The notes under the pieces are model-generated. The model was not told the DNA's origin. It did no database searches and worked only from the letters and a program-made list of their open reading frames with translations. DNA of 34,186 nucleotides from CAYHGV01 sp964356135 (GTDB taxonomy: Bacteria; Hydrothermota; Tepidihabitantia; CAYHGV01): the NCBI GenBank assembly GCA_964356135.1, contig CAYHGV010000022.1, forward strand, positions 1 through 34,186, in the 5' to 3' direction. The first letter of the stretch is position 1, and each line of letters begins with the position of its first letter. The translations under genes and the position numbers were made by a program. Positions 1 to 8,756 of this stretch are shown piece by piece.

Positions 1-410
1 GAAGGACGCCTTTTATGGAACCCCGAGTAAATTACACAAAAGTCTTGACACTACCTTCTCACTCCCAGTCAACGGTACTGCTCTTGCCCGACACCAGAGA
101 TACTTCTTAATTTTTATCGTTTCGAAGAATTACTATCAGGACTATTGATGGAACCTAAACCCGGACTTGGTCTACTATGCCTATCCGAATTCCATTGACC
201 CCTTTGCCCCGACAATTCTCACCGGTGAGCGGGTTCGATCATTCTAACTAGGAATAGCCCATGAGCACCGACCGGCGCTTTAGTCAAAAACAGGGTGCCG
301 CGCGAATCCGTATTCATCCGTGTGTGCGCCTCGAATTGTGGTGGATGGTTTATTTTTGGAAATACGTACCTTATACTTTTATATCCGTTCGGTTTTTCGC
401 CCGATCCCGA
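1..410. other. Left-edge region without a supportable gene
   Basis: No gene can be supported here. The first 30 bases are open in frame 1 and end in TAA, which could be the tail of a gene outside the window, but this is too short to judge. The open frames at about 219-437 (minus) and 320-529 (plus) cross the terminator hairpin at 417-445 and have no ribosome-binding site. A TTGACA at 45-50 has no matching -10. Confidence 0.4.
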
Positions 411-445
411 AAAGCACACGGGCGGTGACCCGGCCACCGCCCGTG
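411..445 (-). terminator. Rho-independent terminator of the outer-membrane protein gene
   Basis: Perfect 11-bp arms (435-445 and 417-427, CACGGGCGGTG and its complement) enclose a 7-nt loop. On the minus strand they are followed by TGCTTTT. The hairpin starts 10 nt after the stop codon of the gene ending at 456. Confidence 0.8.
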
Positions 446-455
446 AAATTAAGAG

Positions 456-926
456 TTAGAAATAATAGTGGAACCCGAATCCGCTTTGATTGGGGTCGAT
501 ACCGAGATGAACGACAAAATCGGGCATGATTGCGATCGTCGCGAGTGATGCCTGAATGGTGAACCCGAGCCGGGGTAATTCAGTGAAAAAGAACTCGGCT
601 TCGAGTCCGACCGGGAAAGCGATTGCCCGGCCACTGTGGGTCAGATTGGTTATTTCAACACCCGGTTTGGCACTAAAGTTCATGCTCTTCTCTAAAAAAA
701 TAGGGATGACGACATCGAACCCGAGGTCGAGTGACATTTCCGAACCGGTTGGGGCGATCAGGTTCGTTATCCCGAGTTGAGCATCAAGCCCGAGGTTGCC
801 CAGCCAGTAACGGAACGATAGCTTGGACGGTTCAAGACCGATCCCTTTTTGGCCGCCTAGATCGATTGCCGAAGCGGTCGAGACGAAAGCGACCACGAGT
901 ATGAACGGTATCAGCTTTTTCCACAT
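456..926 (-). CDS. Small exported beta-barrel-like outer-membrane protein
   Basis: Unrecognised exported protein of 156 aa. It starts with a classic signal peptide (MWKK, hydrophobic core, cleavage likely after STASA at about residue 20). The mature part alternates hydrophobic and polar residues in short strands and ends in an aromatic C-terminus (HYYF), as in small outer-membrane beta-barrels. The start is well supported by AAGGAGG four nucleotides before ATG. It has its own promoter (1022-1049) and terminator (411-445), so it is probably monocistronic. Export and the beta-rich pattern are seen; membership in an outer-membrane barrel family is inferred, and a role in transport or structure cannot be assigned. 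Confidence 0.7.
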   Translation of the reverse strand: MWKKLIPFILVVAFVSTASAIDLGGQKGIGLEPSKLSFRYWLGNLGLDAQLGITNLIAPTGSEMSLDLGFDVVIPIFLEKSMNFSAKPGVEITNLTHSGRAIAFPVGLEAEFFFTELPRLGFTIQASLATIAIMPDFVVHLGIDPNQSGFGFHYYF

Positions 927-1021
927 ATGCCCTCCTTTTTGGTTAACCTAATCCTATCCTGCTTTTGCCCCGTCGTCTATTACAATCAAGTATCGGGGAC
1001 GATTTCATGTTACCTTCGATT

Positions 1022-1049
1022 ACTGTAAACCAAACCCAGGATTTGTCAA
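1022..1049 (-). promoter_or_regulatory. Promoter of the outer-membrane protein gene
   Basis: Minus-strand TTGACA (1049-1044), 16-nt spacer, TACAGT (1027-1022). The predicted start near 1015 gives a leader of about 90 nt. Confidence 0.5.
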
Positions 1050-1147
1050 CGTATTTTCACAGTTGAGTTTTGCGTACCTCATTGGTCATTGCCTGCAGGC
1101 AACCGCACCTACTATTGAACTGACCGGTTGAAGGCATACTCATCATA

Positions 1148-1525
1148 TCAAGATTGCCCGCTTCGATCATCGGCTGAACTCTCCGAATCCCACTCCAGGT
1201 GAAAGCGGTGGAAAAACCGGTGAAAGATCGGAGCGAGCAGCAGTGCGACCACAACCAGGAATACGATCCCGGAAAAGAGCGCATAGAAAGAAGCAAAGAG
1301 TTTACCGGCAGTGGTATTGAGCTGATTGACCGGACCCATCCCGCCAAGAATCATCGCCGCATTAACCGTCGCATCGACCCAGGAGAGACCTTCGAACCCC
1401 CGATAACCAAGTATCCCTAAGAAGAGCGAACCCGAGATAACACCCAACCCGATACCCCCATGGCGAAGAATTCGTAGAAAAAAAGCCTTCCTGGGCAGTA
1501 AGGGTTGCCGACGATGTTCAAACAT
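1148..1525 (-). CDS. Two-TM, pore-loop membrane protein related to K+ channel modules
   Basis: A 125-aa protein with the layout TM1 (about 22-41), re-entrant-like segment (50-66), TM2 (75-98) and a short charged tail. The stretch after the loop (AGKLFASFYALFSGIVFL) closely resembles the TM2 helix of two-TM potassium channels, which typically read GRLFAVxYxLxG. The position where channels have TxGYGD reads GGMGPV (61-66). So the fold looks like an Ion_trans_2 module with a non-canonical filter; conduction is not implied. The start has GAGGAGG just upstream of ATG, and a TTGACA/TATAAT promoter lies at 1609-1635. Homologous short proteins exist in other bacteria as far as I recall, without assigned function. 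Confidence 0.65.
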   Translation of the reverse strand: MFEHRRQPLLPRKAFFLRILRHGGIGLGVISGSLFLGILGYRGFEGLSWVDATVNAAMILGGMGPVNQLNTTAGKLFASFYALFSGIVFLVVVALLLAPIFHRFFHRFHLEWDSESSADDRSGQS

Positions 1526-1608
1526 CGAACCTCCTCAAACCCCGACCCGGGGATCATCTGCGCACTGGATTACCCGACTCCCTTTGATCGGTAAAGTCAT
1601 ATCTATGG

Positions 1609-1635
1609 ATTATACTGATGGTAGTCGAATGTCAA
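1609..1635 (-). promoter_or_regulatory. Promoter of the two-TM channel-like gene
   Basis: Minus-strand TTGACA (1635-1630) and perfect TATAAT (1614-1609) with a 15-nt spacer. Expected start near 1602, about 77 nt before the ATG. Confidence 0.5.
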
Positions 1636-1684
1636 CGATAATCGTTACGGGAAACCCCACTATCGAAGCGACGATACTGCAAAC

Positions 1685-1712
1685 TTGCCTTTTTGAATGG
1701 TTATTGTAAAAT
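1685..1712 (+). promoter_or_regulatory. Promoter of the CPBP protease gene (near-leaderless)
   Basis: TTGCCT (1685-1690), 16-nt spacer, TAAAAT (1707-1712). The expected start near 1719 is only about 3 nt before the ATG at 1722, and no Shine-Dalgarno sequence is present. Confidence 0.5.
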
Positions 1713-1721
1713 AATTGCCGT

Positions 1722-2438
1722 ATGATGCAAGAACGGCCATTAACCAATACCCTCTTTGGCAAAACCGGTCTGTGGTTGACCATTTTTCTCGTCACCTATA
1801 ATAATGTAATTAACCTTTTGCCCGCTCGGTTTCATAACCAAATCTATACCGGCCTGAATATCGCGGTTCTGCTGGTGGTTTGGATCGCCAGTCAGCGGTA
1901 TCTGCATCTTAAGCCGATTGAGATTGGTTTTACCAAAAAAAACCTCGGGCGAAGCCTGGTCCTTGGTTTGGGATTGAGCCTCGCGGTTATCCTGCCGTTT
2001 CTCCTGCTTGTCTGGCTGCTGCCGATGCTCGGCGTCACTGTCCCCGGTCTTCATTTAGAAAAGATTACCCGGGCGACCCTTGTCGTCAGGGCGTTTGTGA
2101 GAATCCCGGTCGGGACCGCACTCTTTGAAGAAGTGCTCTTTCGCGGAATTCTTTACGGTTACCTTATCCGTTCAGTGTCGACCCGAAGAGCAGCAGTAGT
2201 AACAGGCATCTTCTTCGCACTCTGGCATATCACCCCGGGTATACTGGTAGCCCATTTTGACTTTCAAATCGCCCATATCCTTGTGGCACTCGGGTTTTTA
2301 ATCGTCGGCTTAGCAGGTATGTTCTTCGCCAACCTTCTTTTCGCCTGGATTCGCGCGCGCACCCGAAATATTGCCGGCAGTATTCTCGCTCACGCGCTGA
2401 TTAATTCTCTCGCACTGGTAATAGTGTATTTCCGATAG
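1722..2438 (+). CDS. CPBP family intramembrane metalloprotease (CAAX protease / Abi)
   Basis: A 238-aa polytopic membrane protein. It has the three conserved motifs of the CPBP family (PF02517): EExxxR with E136, E137 and R141; FxxxH with F165 and H169; HxxxN with H224 and N228. In the Rce1/CPBP fold these residues form the intramembrane active site. Bacterial members process or protect against peptides such as bacteriocins, or modify membrane proteins; the substrate here is unknown. Two ATGs stand in tandem at 1722 and 1725 with no Shine-Dalgarno, consistent with a leaderless transcript. The gene converges on the acyl-CoA ligase gene, whose 3' end lies 17 nt away. Confidence 0.9.
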   Translation: MMQERPLTNTLFGKTGLWLTIFLVTYNNVINLLPARFHNQIYTGLNIAVLLVVWIASQRYLHLKPIEIGFTKKNLGRSLVLGLGLSLAVILPFLLLVWLLPMLGVTVPGLHLEKITRATLVVRAFVRIPVGTALFEEVLFRGILYGYLIRSVSTRRAAVVTGIFFALWHITPGILVAHFDFQIAHILVALGFLIVGLAGMFFANLLFAWIRARTRNIAGSILAHALINSLALVIVYFR

Positions 2439-2455
2439 TGCTGGTAGCTCGCCAA

Positions 2456-4273
2456 CTATAAGTAGACGACTGCCTTTTGCTCCTCGTCCGAAACCTTCTC
2501 TCCATACATTGCCCCAAAAAGCGAACTGTATTTCTGAACCACCCGGTCCCGTTTGATTTTGAGGGTTGCGGTGAGCGTTTCGTTCTCAACCGAGAAACTT
2601 TCATCCAGCAGGGCAAAAGCTTTCAGTTTCTCATAGGACGGCAGCTCCGAGGTCGCGTCTTCAATCTCATGTTTAATCAGTTCTTTAATCTCAGCACGCT
2701 GAAGGAGTAGTGAATAGCTCTCCGCGGCGATACGGTTCTCGCGCGCATAGCGCTCAATCGCTTCGCGACTGGGGATGACGACGGCAACGAGAAATTGTCG
2801 GTTATCACCGCAGATCACCACCTGGTCGACATACTGGCTGAAGGTTATTTTTGCCTCGATCGGTGCCGGGGCAATTTTTTTACCGGTCGAGGTGACGATC
2901 AGCTCTTTGATCCGGCCGGTAATGACGAGATTCCCATAGCGGTCGAATATCCCCTGGTCGCCCGAATGCAGCCAGCCTTCCTGATCGATGACCCGGGCGG
3001 TCTCTTCCGGCTTATTAAAATAGCCCTTCATCAAATTCGGACCCCGGACCAGCACCTCTTCATTCTCGCCAATTCTCACCTCGACCCCATCAAACGGTTT
3101 GCCGACGGTGCCGATTCTATTATCTTCAATTAATCCACAGGTACTAATCGGTGAGGTTTCGGTCAACCCCCATCCTTCAACAATAGTGAACCCCAGAATA
3201 TGAATAATCTTCGCCATTTGATAGTTGAGTGGAGCACCACCGGAAACGATCAGCCTGATTCTCCCCCCACCCAGTTTTCGAAACTTCGAAGCCACCAGTG
3301 CATTGTAGATACCGCACTTCAGCCTAAGACTGAATGGAACCTTCAGTTTTTTATATTTTAAATTAGACCGTTCATTGAGATTTTGGACTGCGCCAGCGGC
3401 AAACCATCGTTTCAACCGGGAACTACCCTGGACCCTCTGCACCCCGACGTCGTAGGCTTTTTCCAGCACTCTCGGCACGGCAAGCAGAATTGTCGGACGA
3501 ATCTTTTCAGCGTCCGAAACGACGGTGGTCAGGTCCTGGGCATAGCCGATCAACCCGCCGCCAAAGAGCACCGCGTAGTAGCCGCCGGTCCGCTCGAACA
3601 TGTGACCGAGGGGAAGATAGGAAATCAGGACATCTTCGGGCGTGAAGCGATAACGCTTGATTGCCGACAGTGCATTACCGACAATATTGGCATGGGTGAG
3701 CATTACCCCTTTCGGCTCGCCGGTCGTGCCTGAGGTATAAACAATCGTCGCAAGATCATCGCCCGTGACCGCAGGGAGCTCGCCGAGGATTGGAATCGAA
3801 CGCTGCTTCATTTCCGAGAATCTCACATACCCATTGTCCGGTGCTTGGGAATGATCAAAAAGAATCACTGTTTTCAGATATGGCGTCTCCGTTCTCATCT
3901 GTTCAATCAACCTAAAAATTTCTGCATTTTCCACAAAAACAAGTTTAGCCTGCGAATCGTTCAGTAAATATTTCACTTGTGCCGGAGGCAGCAGATGCCC
4001 GGGCATATAATACAACGGAACGACCACCCCGCCGAGCTTTAAAATTGCCAGATCGGCAATCGCCCATTCGGGACGATTATAGGACATGATGGCAACATGA
4101 TCGCCTTTCTTGGTTCCTAATGCTTGTAGCCCGCCGGCAACCGCATCGATCGAGTCGCTCAATTGCTGATAGGTCATTCCCCGGTATCTCCCTTCCACTT
4201 TATAAAGCAGAGCGGTCCGGTTATGATTGCGCTTGACCGACTCGAGGAATGTTCCGTAAATTGTCGACTGCAT
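2456..4273 (-). CDS. Long-chain acyl-CoA synthetase (AMP-forming)
   Basis: Activates long-chain fatty acids with ATP and CoA via an acyl-AMP. The 605-aa protein has the AMP-binding P-loop YTSGTTGEPKG (residues 179-189), the GWGLTET motif, the HSGD motif and the hinge region GRIKELIVTSTGKK, in the order and length of the FAA1/FadD15-like branch (COG1022). A GTG at 4282 is in frame but abuts the AGGAGG. The ATG at 4273 has AGGAGG 8 nt upstream and is chosen as the start. It follows the acyltransferase gene by 21 nt and is probably co-transcribed with it, suggesting that the activated acyl group or its product feeds acyl transfer at the membrane. Functional class is certain; chain-length preference is not visible. 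Confidence 0.92.
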   Translation of the reverse strand: MQSTIYGTFLESVKRNHNRTALLYKVEGRYRGMTYQQLSDSIDAVAGGLQALGTKKGDHVAIMSYNRPEWAIADLAILKLGGVVVPLYYMPGHLLPPAQVKYLLNDSQAKLVFVENAEIFRLIEQMRTETPYLKTVILFDHSQAPDNGYVRFSEMKQRSIPILGELPAVTGDDLATIVYTSGTTGEPKGVMLTHANIVGNALSAIKRYRFTPEDVLISYLPLGHMFERTGGYYAVLFGGGLIGYAQDLTTVVSDAEKIRPTILLAVPRVLEKAYDVGVQRVQGSSRLKRWFAAGAVQNLNERSNLKYKKLKVPFSLRLKCGIYNALVASKFRKLGGGRIRLIVSGGAPLNYQMAKIIHILGFTIVEGWGLTETSPISTCGLIEDNRIGTVGKPFDGVEVRIGENEEVLVRGPNLMKGYFNKPEETARVIDQEGWLHSGDQGIFDRYGNLVITGRIKELIVTSTGKKIAPAPIEAKITFSQYVDQVVICGDNRQFLVAVVIPSREAIERYARENRIAAESYSLLLQRAEIKELIKHEIEDATSELPSYEKLKAFALLDESFSVENETLTATLKIKRDRVVQKYSSLFGAMYGEKVSDEEQKAVVYL

Positions 4274-4294
4274 AACTCCCACCTCCTTTTTAAC

Positions 4295-5482
4295 TCATAT
4301 TTTTCCTCGTTGAATATGACTTGATCCCATCCGGATTCGTTTAATCCAGCCTGGTCGTTCGAAACGAGCAAAAATACCGAGCAGGATGACGAGCAGGATA
4401 GCCGGGGCAACAATCCATACCGGCCGTTCCAACCAGAAAAAAAGGGTAGAGGTAGTCTGATGACCAAACCCAAGCGGATAGAGTAATAGATACGTAAGAG
4501 AATAGGCACTCAGGTGCCAGAGATAAACCGTCATAATGACGGTGTTAGCTGCAATCACCGTCATCCACGGTTTGGGACGACTGAGCCATCGGGTCAGGGG
4601 GTTGCGCAGCAGCAGACCGACACCGACCTGCAAGAACGTCAGGGCAAGGATACAAACCGTTGGTGGATTCATATTTGAAAACCGTTCGAAACCGGTTCCG
4701 ACCATGCTCTTCGGATAAACTCCAATGTTCGTGAGAACTATCAAACTCCCAAGCCCTCCCAGAACCATGAGTGCGTATAACCACTTCGGTTTGCGTACGA
4801 GAGACCCGTCGGCGTAGAAAAAGCCAAGCTGATGGGCAAACAGCCAGACCAAACCGACATTCGCCCATCGAAGCCCGAGGATTTTCAACCCGAAACTGAC
4901 CACATCAACCACGATCGCCCCGAGACCTAAAAATGCGGGGATGAGAATGCCGAACCGTCGATGAAGCACACGCATAACCGGACTGACCATAATCACCATC
5001 AGATACACCCCTAAAAACCAGAGCGGCCCGAACATCATGTACGTACTCACGGCAAACCGCCTCCAGCCAACGAAAAAAAACGAGGGCACCACTAAAATCA
5101 TAAACCAAATTCCGAGGAAGATACCGGTCGGCGTTAGCAACCGGATTGCACGAGTGCGGTAAAATGTTACCAACGACTCCCCCCTCCGCTTAAAAGTTTC
5201 TAAGGTTACCAGGTTGGAAAACCCCCCGACAAAGAAGAAGAGGGGCATCACCTGGAACACCCAGGTCAGTATCCACATGCCCGGAATCATTCCCGCCGCA
5301 TTCACGACCCGTAACCCGCCGCCGGACCGAATAAGGACAGCGCTCAGCCAGTGGCCAATCACTACCGCGCTGATACTGAACGCTCGCAGGAAATCAACAT
5401 ACCGGTCACGATTTTCTGGAGTCCGCCGGGCAAGTTCGGCAAGCTCGGAATTTTTAAAAAAGAGAAGAGAACGTTTCGACAT
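4295..5482 (-). CDS. Acyltransferase-3 (OafA-type) membrane protein
   Basis: A 395-aa integral membrane protein of the acyltransferase-3 family (PF01757), which moves acyl groups onto extracellular or periplasmic glycans and lipids. The N-terminal signature RYVDFLRAFSISAVVIGHWL contains the conserved Arg (R33) and His (H44) of the family, followed by about ten hydrophobic segments. No SGNH-hydrolase domain is fused. Start ATG at 5482 has only a weak GAGG upstream. It is the first gene of a two-gene operon with the acyl-CoA ligase and has a good promoter at 5604-5631. Acyl donor and acceptor cannot be read from sequence. Confidence 0.85.
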   Translation of the reverse strand: MSKRSLLFFKNSELAELARRTPENRDRYVDFLRAFSISAVVIGHWLSAVLIRSGGGLRVVNAAGMIPGMWILTWVFQVMPLFFFVGGFSNLVTLETFKRRGESLVTFYRTRAIRLLTPTGIFLGIWFMILVVPSFFFVGWRRFAVSTYMMFGPLWFLGVYLMVIMVSPVMRVLHRRFGILIPAFLGLGAIVVDVVSFGLKILGLRWANVGLVWLFAHQLGFFYADGSLVRKPKWLYALMVLGGLGSLIVLTNIGVYPKSMVGTGFERFSNMNPPTVCILALTFLQVGVGLLLRNPLTRWLSRPKPWMTVIAANTVIMTVYLWHLSAYSLTYLLLYPLGFGHQTTSTLFFWLERPVWIVAPAILLVILLGIFARFERPGWIKRIRMGSSHIQRGKI

Positions 5483-5603
5483 TTTTGATCATGCCTCGCT
5501 GATTATTTTCATCTTCGATCTGAAGGGGACTATACAGTTGGAATTAAAGACGATGACGACCCTCGACCTTTTTAGAGTCTGACCCCCCGGACACATAATG
5601 TAA

Positions 5604-5631
5604 ATATTAAATCCAAAGGGTAATTTGTCAA
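5604..5631 (-). promoter_or_regulatory. Promoter of the acyltransferase / acyl-CoA ligase operon
   Basis: Minus-strand TTGACA (5631-5626), 16-nt spacer, TAATAT (5609-5604). Expected start near 5597 gives a leader of about 115 nt. Confidence 0.5.
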
Positions 5632-5787
5632 CAACTAATTACTTTGGCGAGAAAATCACTGCCGACCACCAGAGTAACACGTTTTATGGCTCATAACCAC
5701 TTACCTATTAATAAGTTAGCTGATTTGGTGATTGGCGCAACCGAAAGCTTTTAAATCGACCAGAACTTCGTTTTCTGCGGTCATACC

Positions 5788-5965
5788 CTAGGAGTCTGTC
5801 GGAGAACATCTATGGAAGAAAAACGGGGGGAGATAAGAGCCGATATAATACCTGGTTAAGGTGTCCGGTGGGAAAGATAGACACTAATTCGCCTCCTTTG
5901 AAAAATACAGTGGGGGAAAATTCAATTTTGAATTTTCTTCACTCGGTATTCCGACAGACTCCTAG
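5788..5965 (-). mobile_element. MITE copy A (178 bp, CTAG-bounded)
   Basis: Non-autonomous element in the 557-bp gene-free interval 5483-6039. Both ends read CTAG followed inward by GAGTCTGTCGGA, giving 12-bp terminal inverted repeats inside a 4-bp CTAG that is either part of the end or a target duplication. It is in the opposite orientation to copies B (9717-9894) and C (10954-11131). Against C it differs at one internal base plus the mutated CTGG end of C, so movement was recent. Internal landmarks are an AT-rich palindrome (AAAATTCAATTTTGAATTTT) and an AAAGGAGG with a GTG seven nt later. No transposase is present in the window. Confidence 0.9.
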
Positions 5966-6039
5966 TCGATTCTCAATGAGGTCGTTCAGTTGTTAAATGT
6001 AACCATTGACCATAGAATACGATGCTTCTCTATAAACTT

Positions 6040-6735
6040 TTACTTTCGGAATCGTTTCAGTTCTTGCTTTTCAGATTGTGTTAGCTTTTCGATAGCAGGC
6101 GAAAAAGCAAGTGAAGAGATTTCCTTTATATGTTCCATTAAATAGTTAAAGGTTGGTTTCGGGTAGACCGTGTAGAGCTCTTTCAAGGACCAGCCGACCC
6201 CTTTTTGGACGTAGTATTCGGTATCGGCTAATAAATTGTCTACAAGTTTGATTATTGTTCTAAAAGGGAGAATCCGCTTTTTTGTCCGGCTGAAATAGAG
6301 GAGACTGACGATCGACTGCCTTCGCTTAAAGAGATCCGGGGAACGGTTCCAGCGTATTAAAACCGGTAACACTTTCTGGGGTATGAGCTCAAGGATTTTC
6401 GTATAAAGTTTAGCCAGGGCATCGCAGTTTCCCCAATCCGAAACCTGTTCCTGCCAGGTTTTTATTATGTCCCAGGACGAAACCAACTCTTTCGGCTTAT
6501 GAGAAAATCTTTCGCAAAAAAAATACGGTTGGATTTTCACCCATTGGTCTGCGGCGTTTTTCCAGATAAAATCCCAGATTAACATTTGCTTCTCGAACGG
6601 CAATTGGGAAAAAGAATAGTTATATTTTGAAAGGCGGCGCTGGGCAACCACGGTTTTCGGGGTGCGCCTGACCGTAGTATCGACTTCTTTGAGACAGTCT
6701 TTAAAGAACCGCCGGCTGGTTTTAGCGGGCATCAT
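6040..6735 (-). CDS. AlkD-type DNA alkylation repair glycosylase (HEAT-like)
   Basis: A 231-aa all-helical protein of the AlkC/AlkD superfamily, which removes cationic 3-methyl- and 7-methylpurines from DNA. Seen residues are W101 and D105 (WGNCD), the arginine pair 138-139 and QKGVGWSLKEL (177-187, W182). Their spacing agrees with the catalytic W/D, R and W of Bacillus cereus AlkD as I recall them. Two ATGs stand in tandem (6735, 6732) without a Shine-Dalgarno. The promoter at 6739-6766 predicts transcription from about 6732, so the second ATG is likely used as a leaderless start. The methyltransferase gene lies 31 nt upstream. Confidence 0.85.
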   Translation of the reverse strand: MMPAKTSRRFFKDCLKEVDTTVRRTPKTVVAQRRLSKYNYSFSQLPFEKQMLIWDFIWKNAADQWVKIQPYFFCERFSHKPKELVSSWDIIKTWQEQVSDWGNCDALAKLYTKILELIPQKVLPVLIRWNRSPDLFKRRQSIVSLLYFSRTKKRILPFRTIIKLVDNLLADTEYYVQKGVGWSLKELYTVYPKPTFNYLMEHIKEISSLAFSPAIEKLTQSEKQELKRFRK

Positions 6736-6738
6736 CGA

Positions 6739-6766
6739 ATTTTAATCCGTGCGATAGTGGTGTCAA
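6739..6766 (-). promoter_or_regulatory. Promoter of the AlkD-type gene (leaderless)
   Basis: Minus-strand TTGACA (6766-6761), 16-nt spacer, TAAAAT (6744-6739). Seven nucleotides beyond the -10 is the A of the second ATG (6732). The -35 abuts the stop codon of the upstream methyltransferase gene. Confidence 0.6.
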
Positions 6767-7585
6767 TTACCATTTCTCGGTCTTCTTGGCCATAAGAGAA
6801 AAGAGTAAAGGAATGTCGTTTCGACCATCGGGCAGCCTCCACCAACCGTCTTCTCCCTGCTCCAAAAATGGCAGCGCCTGAAAGCAGGTGAATGGAAACT
6901 CGTGAAAAAACTGGATAACGAGACCGCTGCCGACAAGTGAACCAATAACATCACCCAAACTGTGACTCCATTCGTATGATGGATTTGTGAGCTTCGCGGT
7001 CTTATCGGCGTAGGTCGGACCGGGTGGAAAGTACATCGGCTTTTCATTCGGAAAATACGGATAGCGAATCTTGAGCTCTCGAACATCGTCGTCATCAAAC
7101 ACGTTTGCAAATGGATGAGATTCTATTATGTAAAATGTTCCTCCCGGTTTTAGAAAATGGCTGACTACCGAAGCCCATTTCCCCAGATCGGGCAGCCAGC
7201 ACAGCACCCCGTAGGAGGTAAACACTATCTCAAACTCACCGGTAAGGTTTTCCGGCAGATTGTAAATGTTCGAGCAGACGAATTCTGCCGCTACCCCGAC
7301 CTCACGGCTAAGGTGACGGGCAAACGCGATCGCTTCGTCCGAGAAGTCAACCCCGGTCACCCGAGCGCCTAACCGAACCCACGAAAGCGTATCCAACCCA
7401 AAATGGCACTGCAGATGGAGCAACGATTTCCCGGAAACATCTCCCAGCTCCCCGAGCTCGATTGAATGTAAAGAAGATCTACCGCGTTTGAAATCATCGA
7501 CACCGTAAAACTCCGACCCGGTATGGATACGGGTCTTCTCGTTCCAGAGTCGTCGATTTGACTCGATAAAATCAGATTCCTTCAC
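6767..7585 (-). CDS. Class I SAM-dependent methyltransferase
   Basis: A 272-aa Rossmann-fold methyltransferase. Motif I appears as LLHLQCHFGLDT, followed by the acidic loop end GVDFSDEAI, and later LKPGGTFYIIE (post-motif strand). The fold is therefore that of the Methyltransf_11/25 group; the substrate is unknown. An in-frame start 54 nt further upstream exists (7639), but the GTG at 7585 has AAAGGAG five nucleotides upstream and is preferred. The gene follows the 4Fe-4S protein gene by about 160 nt and precedes the AlkD-type gene, which has its own promoter. Confidence 0.85.
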   Translation of the reverse strand: MKESDFIESNRRLWNEKTRIHTGSEFYGVDDFKRGRSSLHSIELGELGDVSGKSLLHLQCHFGLDTLSWVRLGARVTGVDFSDEAIAFARHLSREVGVAAEFVCSNIYNLPENLTGEFEIVFTSYGVLCWLPDLGKWASVVSHFLKPGGTFYIIESHPFANVFDDDDVRELKIRYPYFPNEKPMYFPPGPTYADKTAKLTNPSYEWSHSLGDVIGSLVGSGLVIQFFHEFPFTCFQALPFLEQGEDGWWRLPDGRNDIPLLFSLMAKKTEKW

Positions 7586-7742
7586 GTCCGCTCCTTTCTC
7601 TATAAACCGCCGTTGCGTCTCAGTCTCTCGAACTTTCAAACGGATAGAATCGATACTATTTTTTAGGCCTTTTTTTTATCGTGATCAAACCAATCACATC
7701 AGCTAAATCGTTTTGATGCGCACCCCTGTACCGTGTCTCGTT

Positions 7743-8627
7743 TCACCGATTCACCTCCGGTGCCCGCAGCCATATATCACGGGCTTGGGGATCTTTGCTG
7801 CGGGGAGTAAGGGTGATAGCGTTCTGCTCGCATGCCGCCCGGCATACGCCGCAGCCAAAGCAGCGCAGAGGATCGATATGGACTTTGTTAAGCATATGCG
7901 AGTAGAACATCCCGCCGAACTGGCATTGACGGATACAGGATTTGCAGCCGATACAGCTGTTCCAGTCAACCCGGGCGACATACTCGGCTCGAAAGAAGGT
8001 GGGGGCGCCTCGCTGCTCGATATAATCTTTGTATGCCATACAATCGCGGTCGCAGTTGCAGATACCTAAGACGAACGGGGTGACCGCAGTCCAGATGCTG
8101 TGGATCAGACCTTCCTGGTCGTAGCCCCGGAAGATCCTCTTCGCTTCGTCTTTATTCAGGACTTCGAATGACCCATCGGGAAATCTGCCCAAAAAACCGC
8201 TTTGGTCGACCGCGAGCCCGAAACAGTAGCGCTTGTCGGTTTTGCCGGTCGAAATATAGCGGCAGCCGCAGGCGAGCCGGGTTATCGAATCGACCATATC
8301 GATTACCGCTTCGACATCCTCGATCGGCAGCACCTGGCCGAAATGAATCACCTGCGCCGCCCGGACCAAATCGTGTTCGCGCGGTCGACGCGTCGGCGGC
8401 AAAGCAGCTTCGCCAGAATCATTTGCACTTCGTTTTTTTTCGTTCTCGCTAACTGCCGGCATCACAAATTCGCTCATGAAACGGTCGACCCATTCGATGC
8501 GGGTCGTCGTTCCGACGATTTTTTTCTGGCGGGGGGTAAGAGGAGCGTGGAACAATTCTTCTGAGTAGTTTTTCATCTCGAGATACCATTTTTTACCTTC
8601 GCCGTGCTTGGTGCAGAATTCACACAT
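7743..8627 (-). CDS. Cytoplasmic double-4Fe-4S ferredoxin-domain protein
   Basis: A 294-aa iron-sulfur protein. The C-terminal third is a 2[4Fe-4S] ferredoxin module with CxxCxxCxxxC at C225/228/231/235 and again at C256/259/262/266. Additional cysteines upstream (C2, C5, C120, C122, C135, C190, C192, C196) form CxC and CxxxC pairs that could hold a further metal centre. No signal peptide or membrane helix is seen. The start has TAGGAG five nt before ATG. Electron transfer is the established role of the ferredoxin module; the partner and the role of the 220-aa N-terminal part are unknown. No oxidoreductase subunit is adjacent. Confidence 0.8.
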   Translation of the reverse strand: MCEFCTKHGEGKKWYLEMKNYSEELFHAPLTPRQKKIVGTTTRIEWVDRFMSEFVMPAVSENEKKRSANDSGEAALPPTRRPREHDLVRAAQVIHFGQVLPIEDVEAVIDMVDSITRLACGCRYISTGKTDKRYCFGLAVDQSGFLGRFPDGSFEVLNKDEAKRIFRGYDQEGLIHSIWTAVTPFVLGICNCDRDCMAYKDYIEQRGAPTFFRAEYVARVDWNSCIGCKSCIRQCQFGGMFYSHMLNKVHIDPLRCFGCGVCRAACEQNAITLTPRSKDPQARDIWLRAPEVNR

Positions 8628-8756
8628 TGCCGCTCCTATGGCGGAGAATCCTAACCGTAGTGTTATTGGTCATTGCTACCTCCTCGAAAAATTATATCCA
8701 ACTCAAAACTGATTGTTCCAAAAAGAAAAGCGAGAGAAAAAAAGAGTGACAAACTT

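Noticed and set aside
219..529. Open frames on both strands near the left edge
   Set aside because: They run through the perfect terminator hairpin at 417-445 and have no ribosome-binding site; the compositional pattern is not coding-like.
1057..1347. 96-aa minus-strand frame
   Set aside because: Out-of-frame shadow of the two-TM channel-like gene, which has a clear Shine-Dalgarno and membrane helices.
7583..7639. Longer N-terminus for the SAM methyltransferase
   Set aside because: The GTG at 7585 has AAAGGAG at good spacing; the upstream ATG has none.
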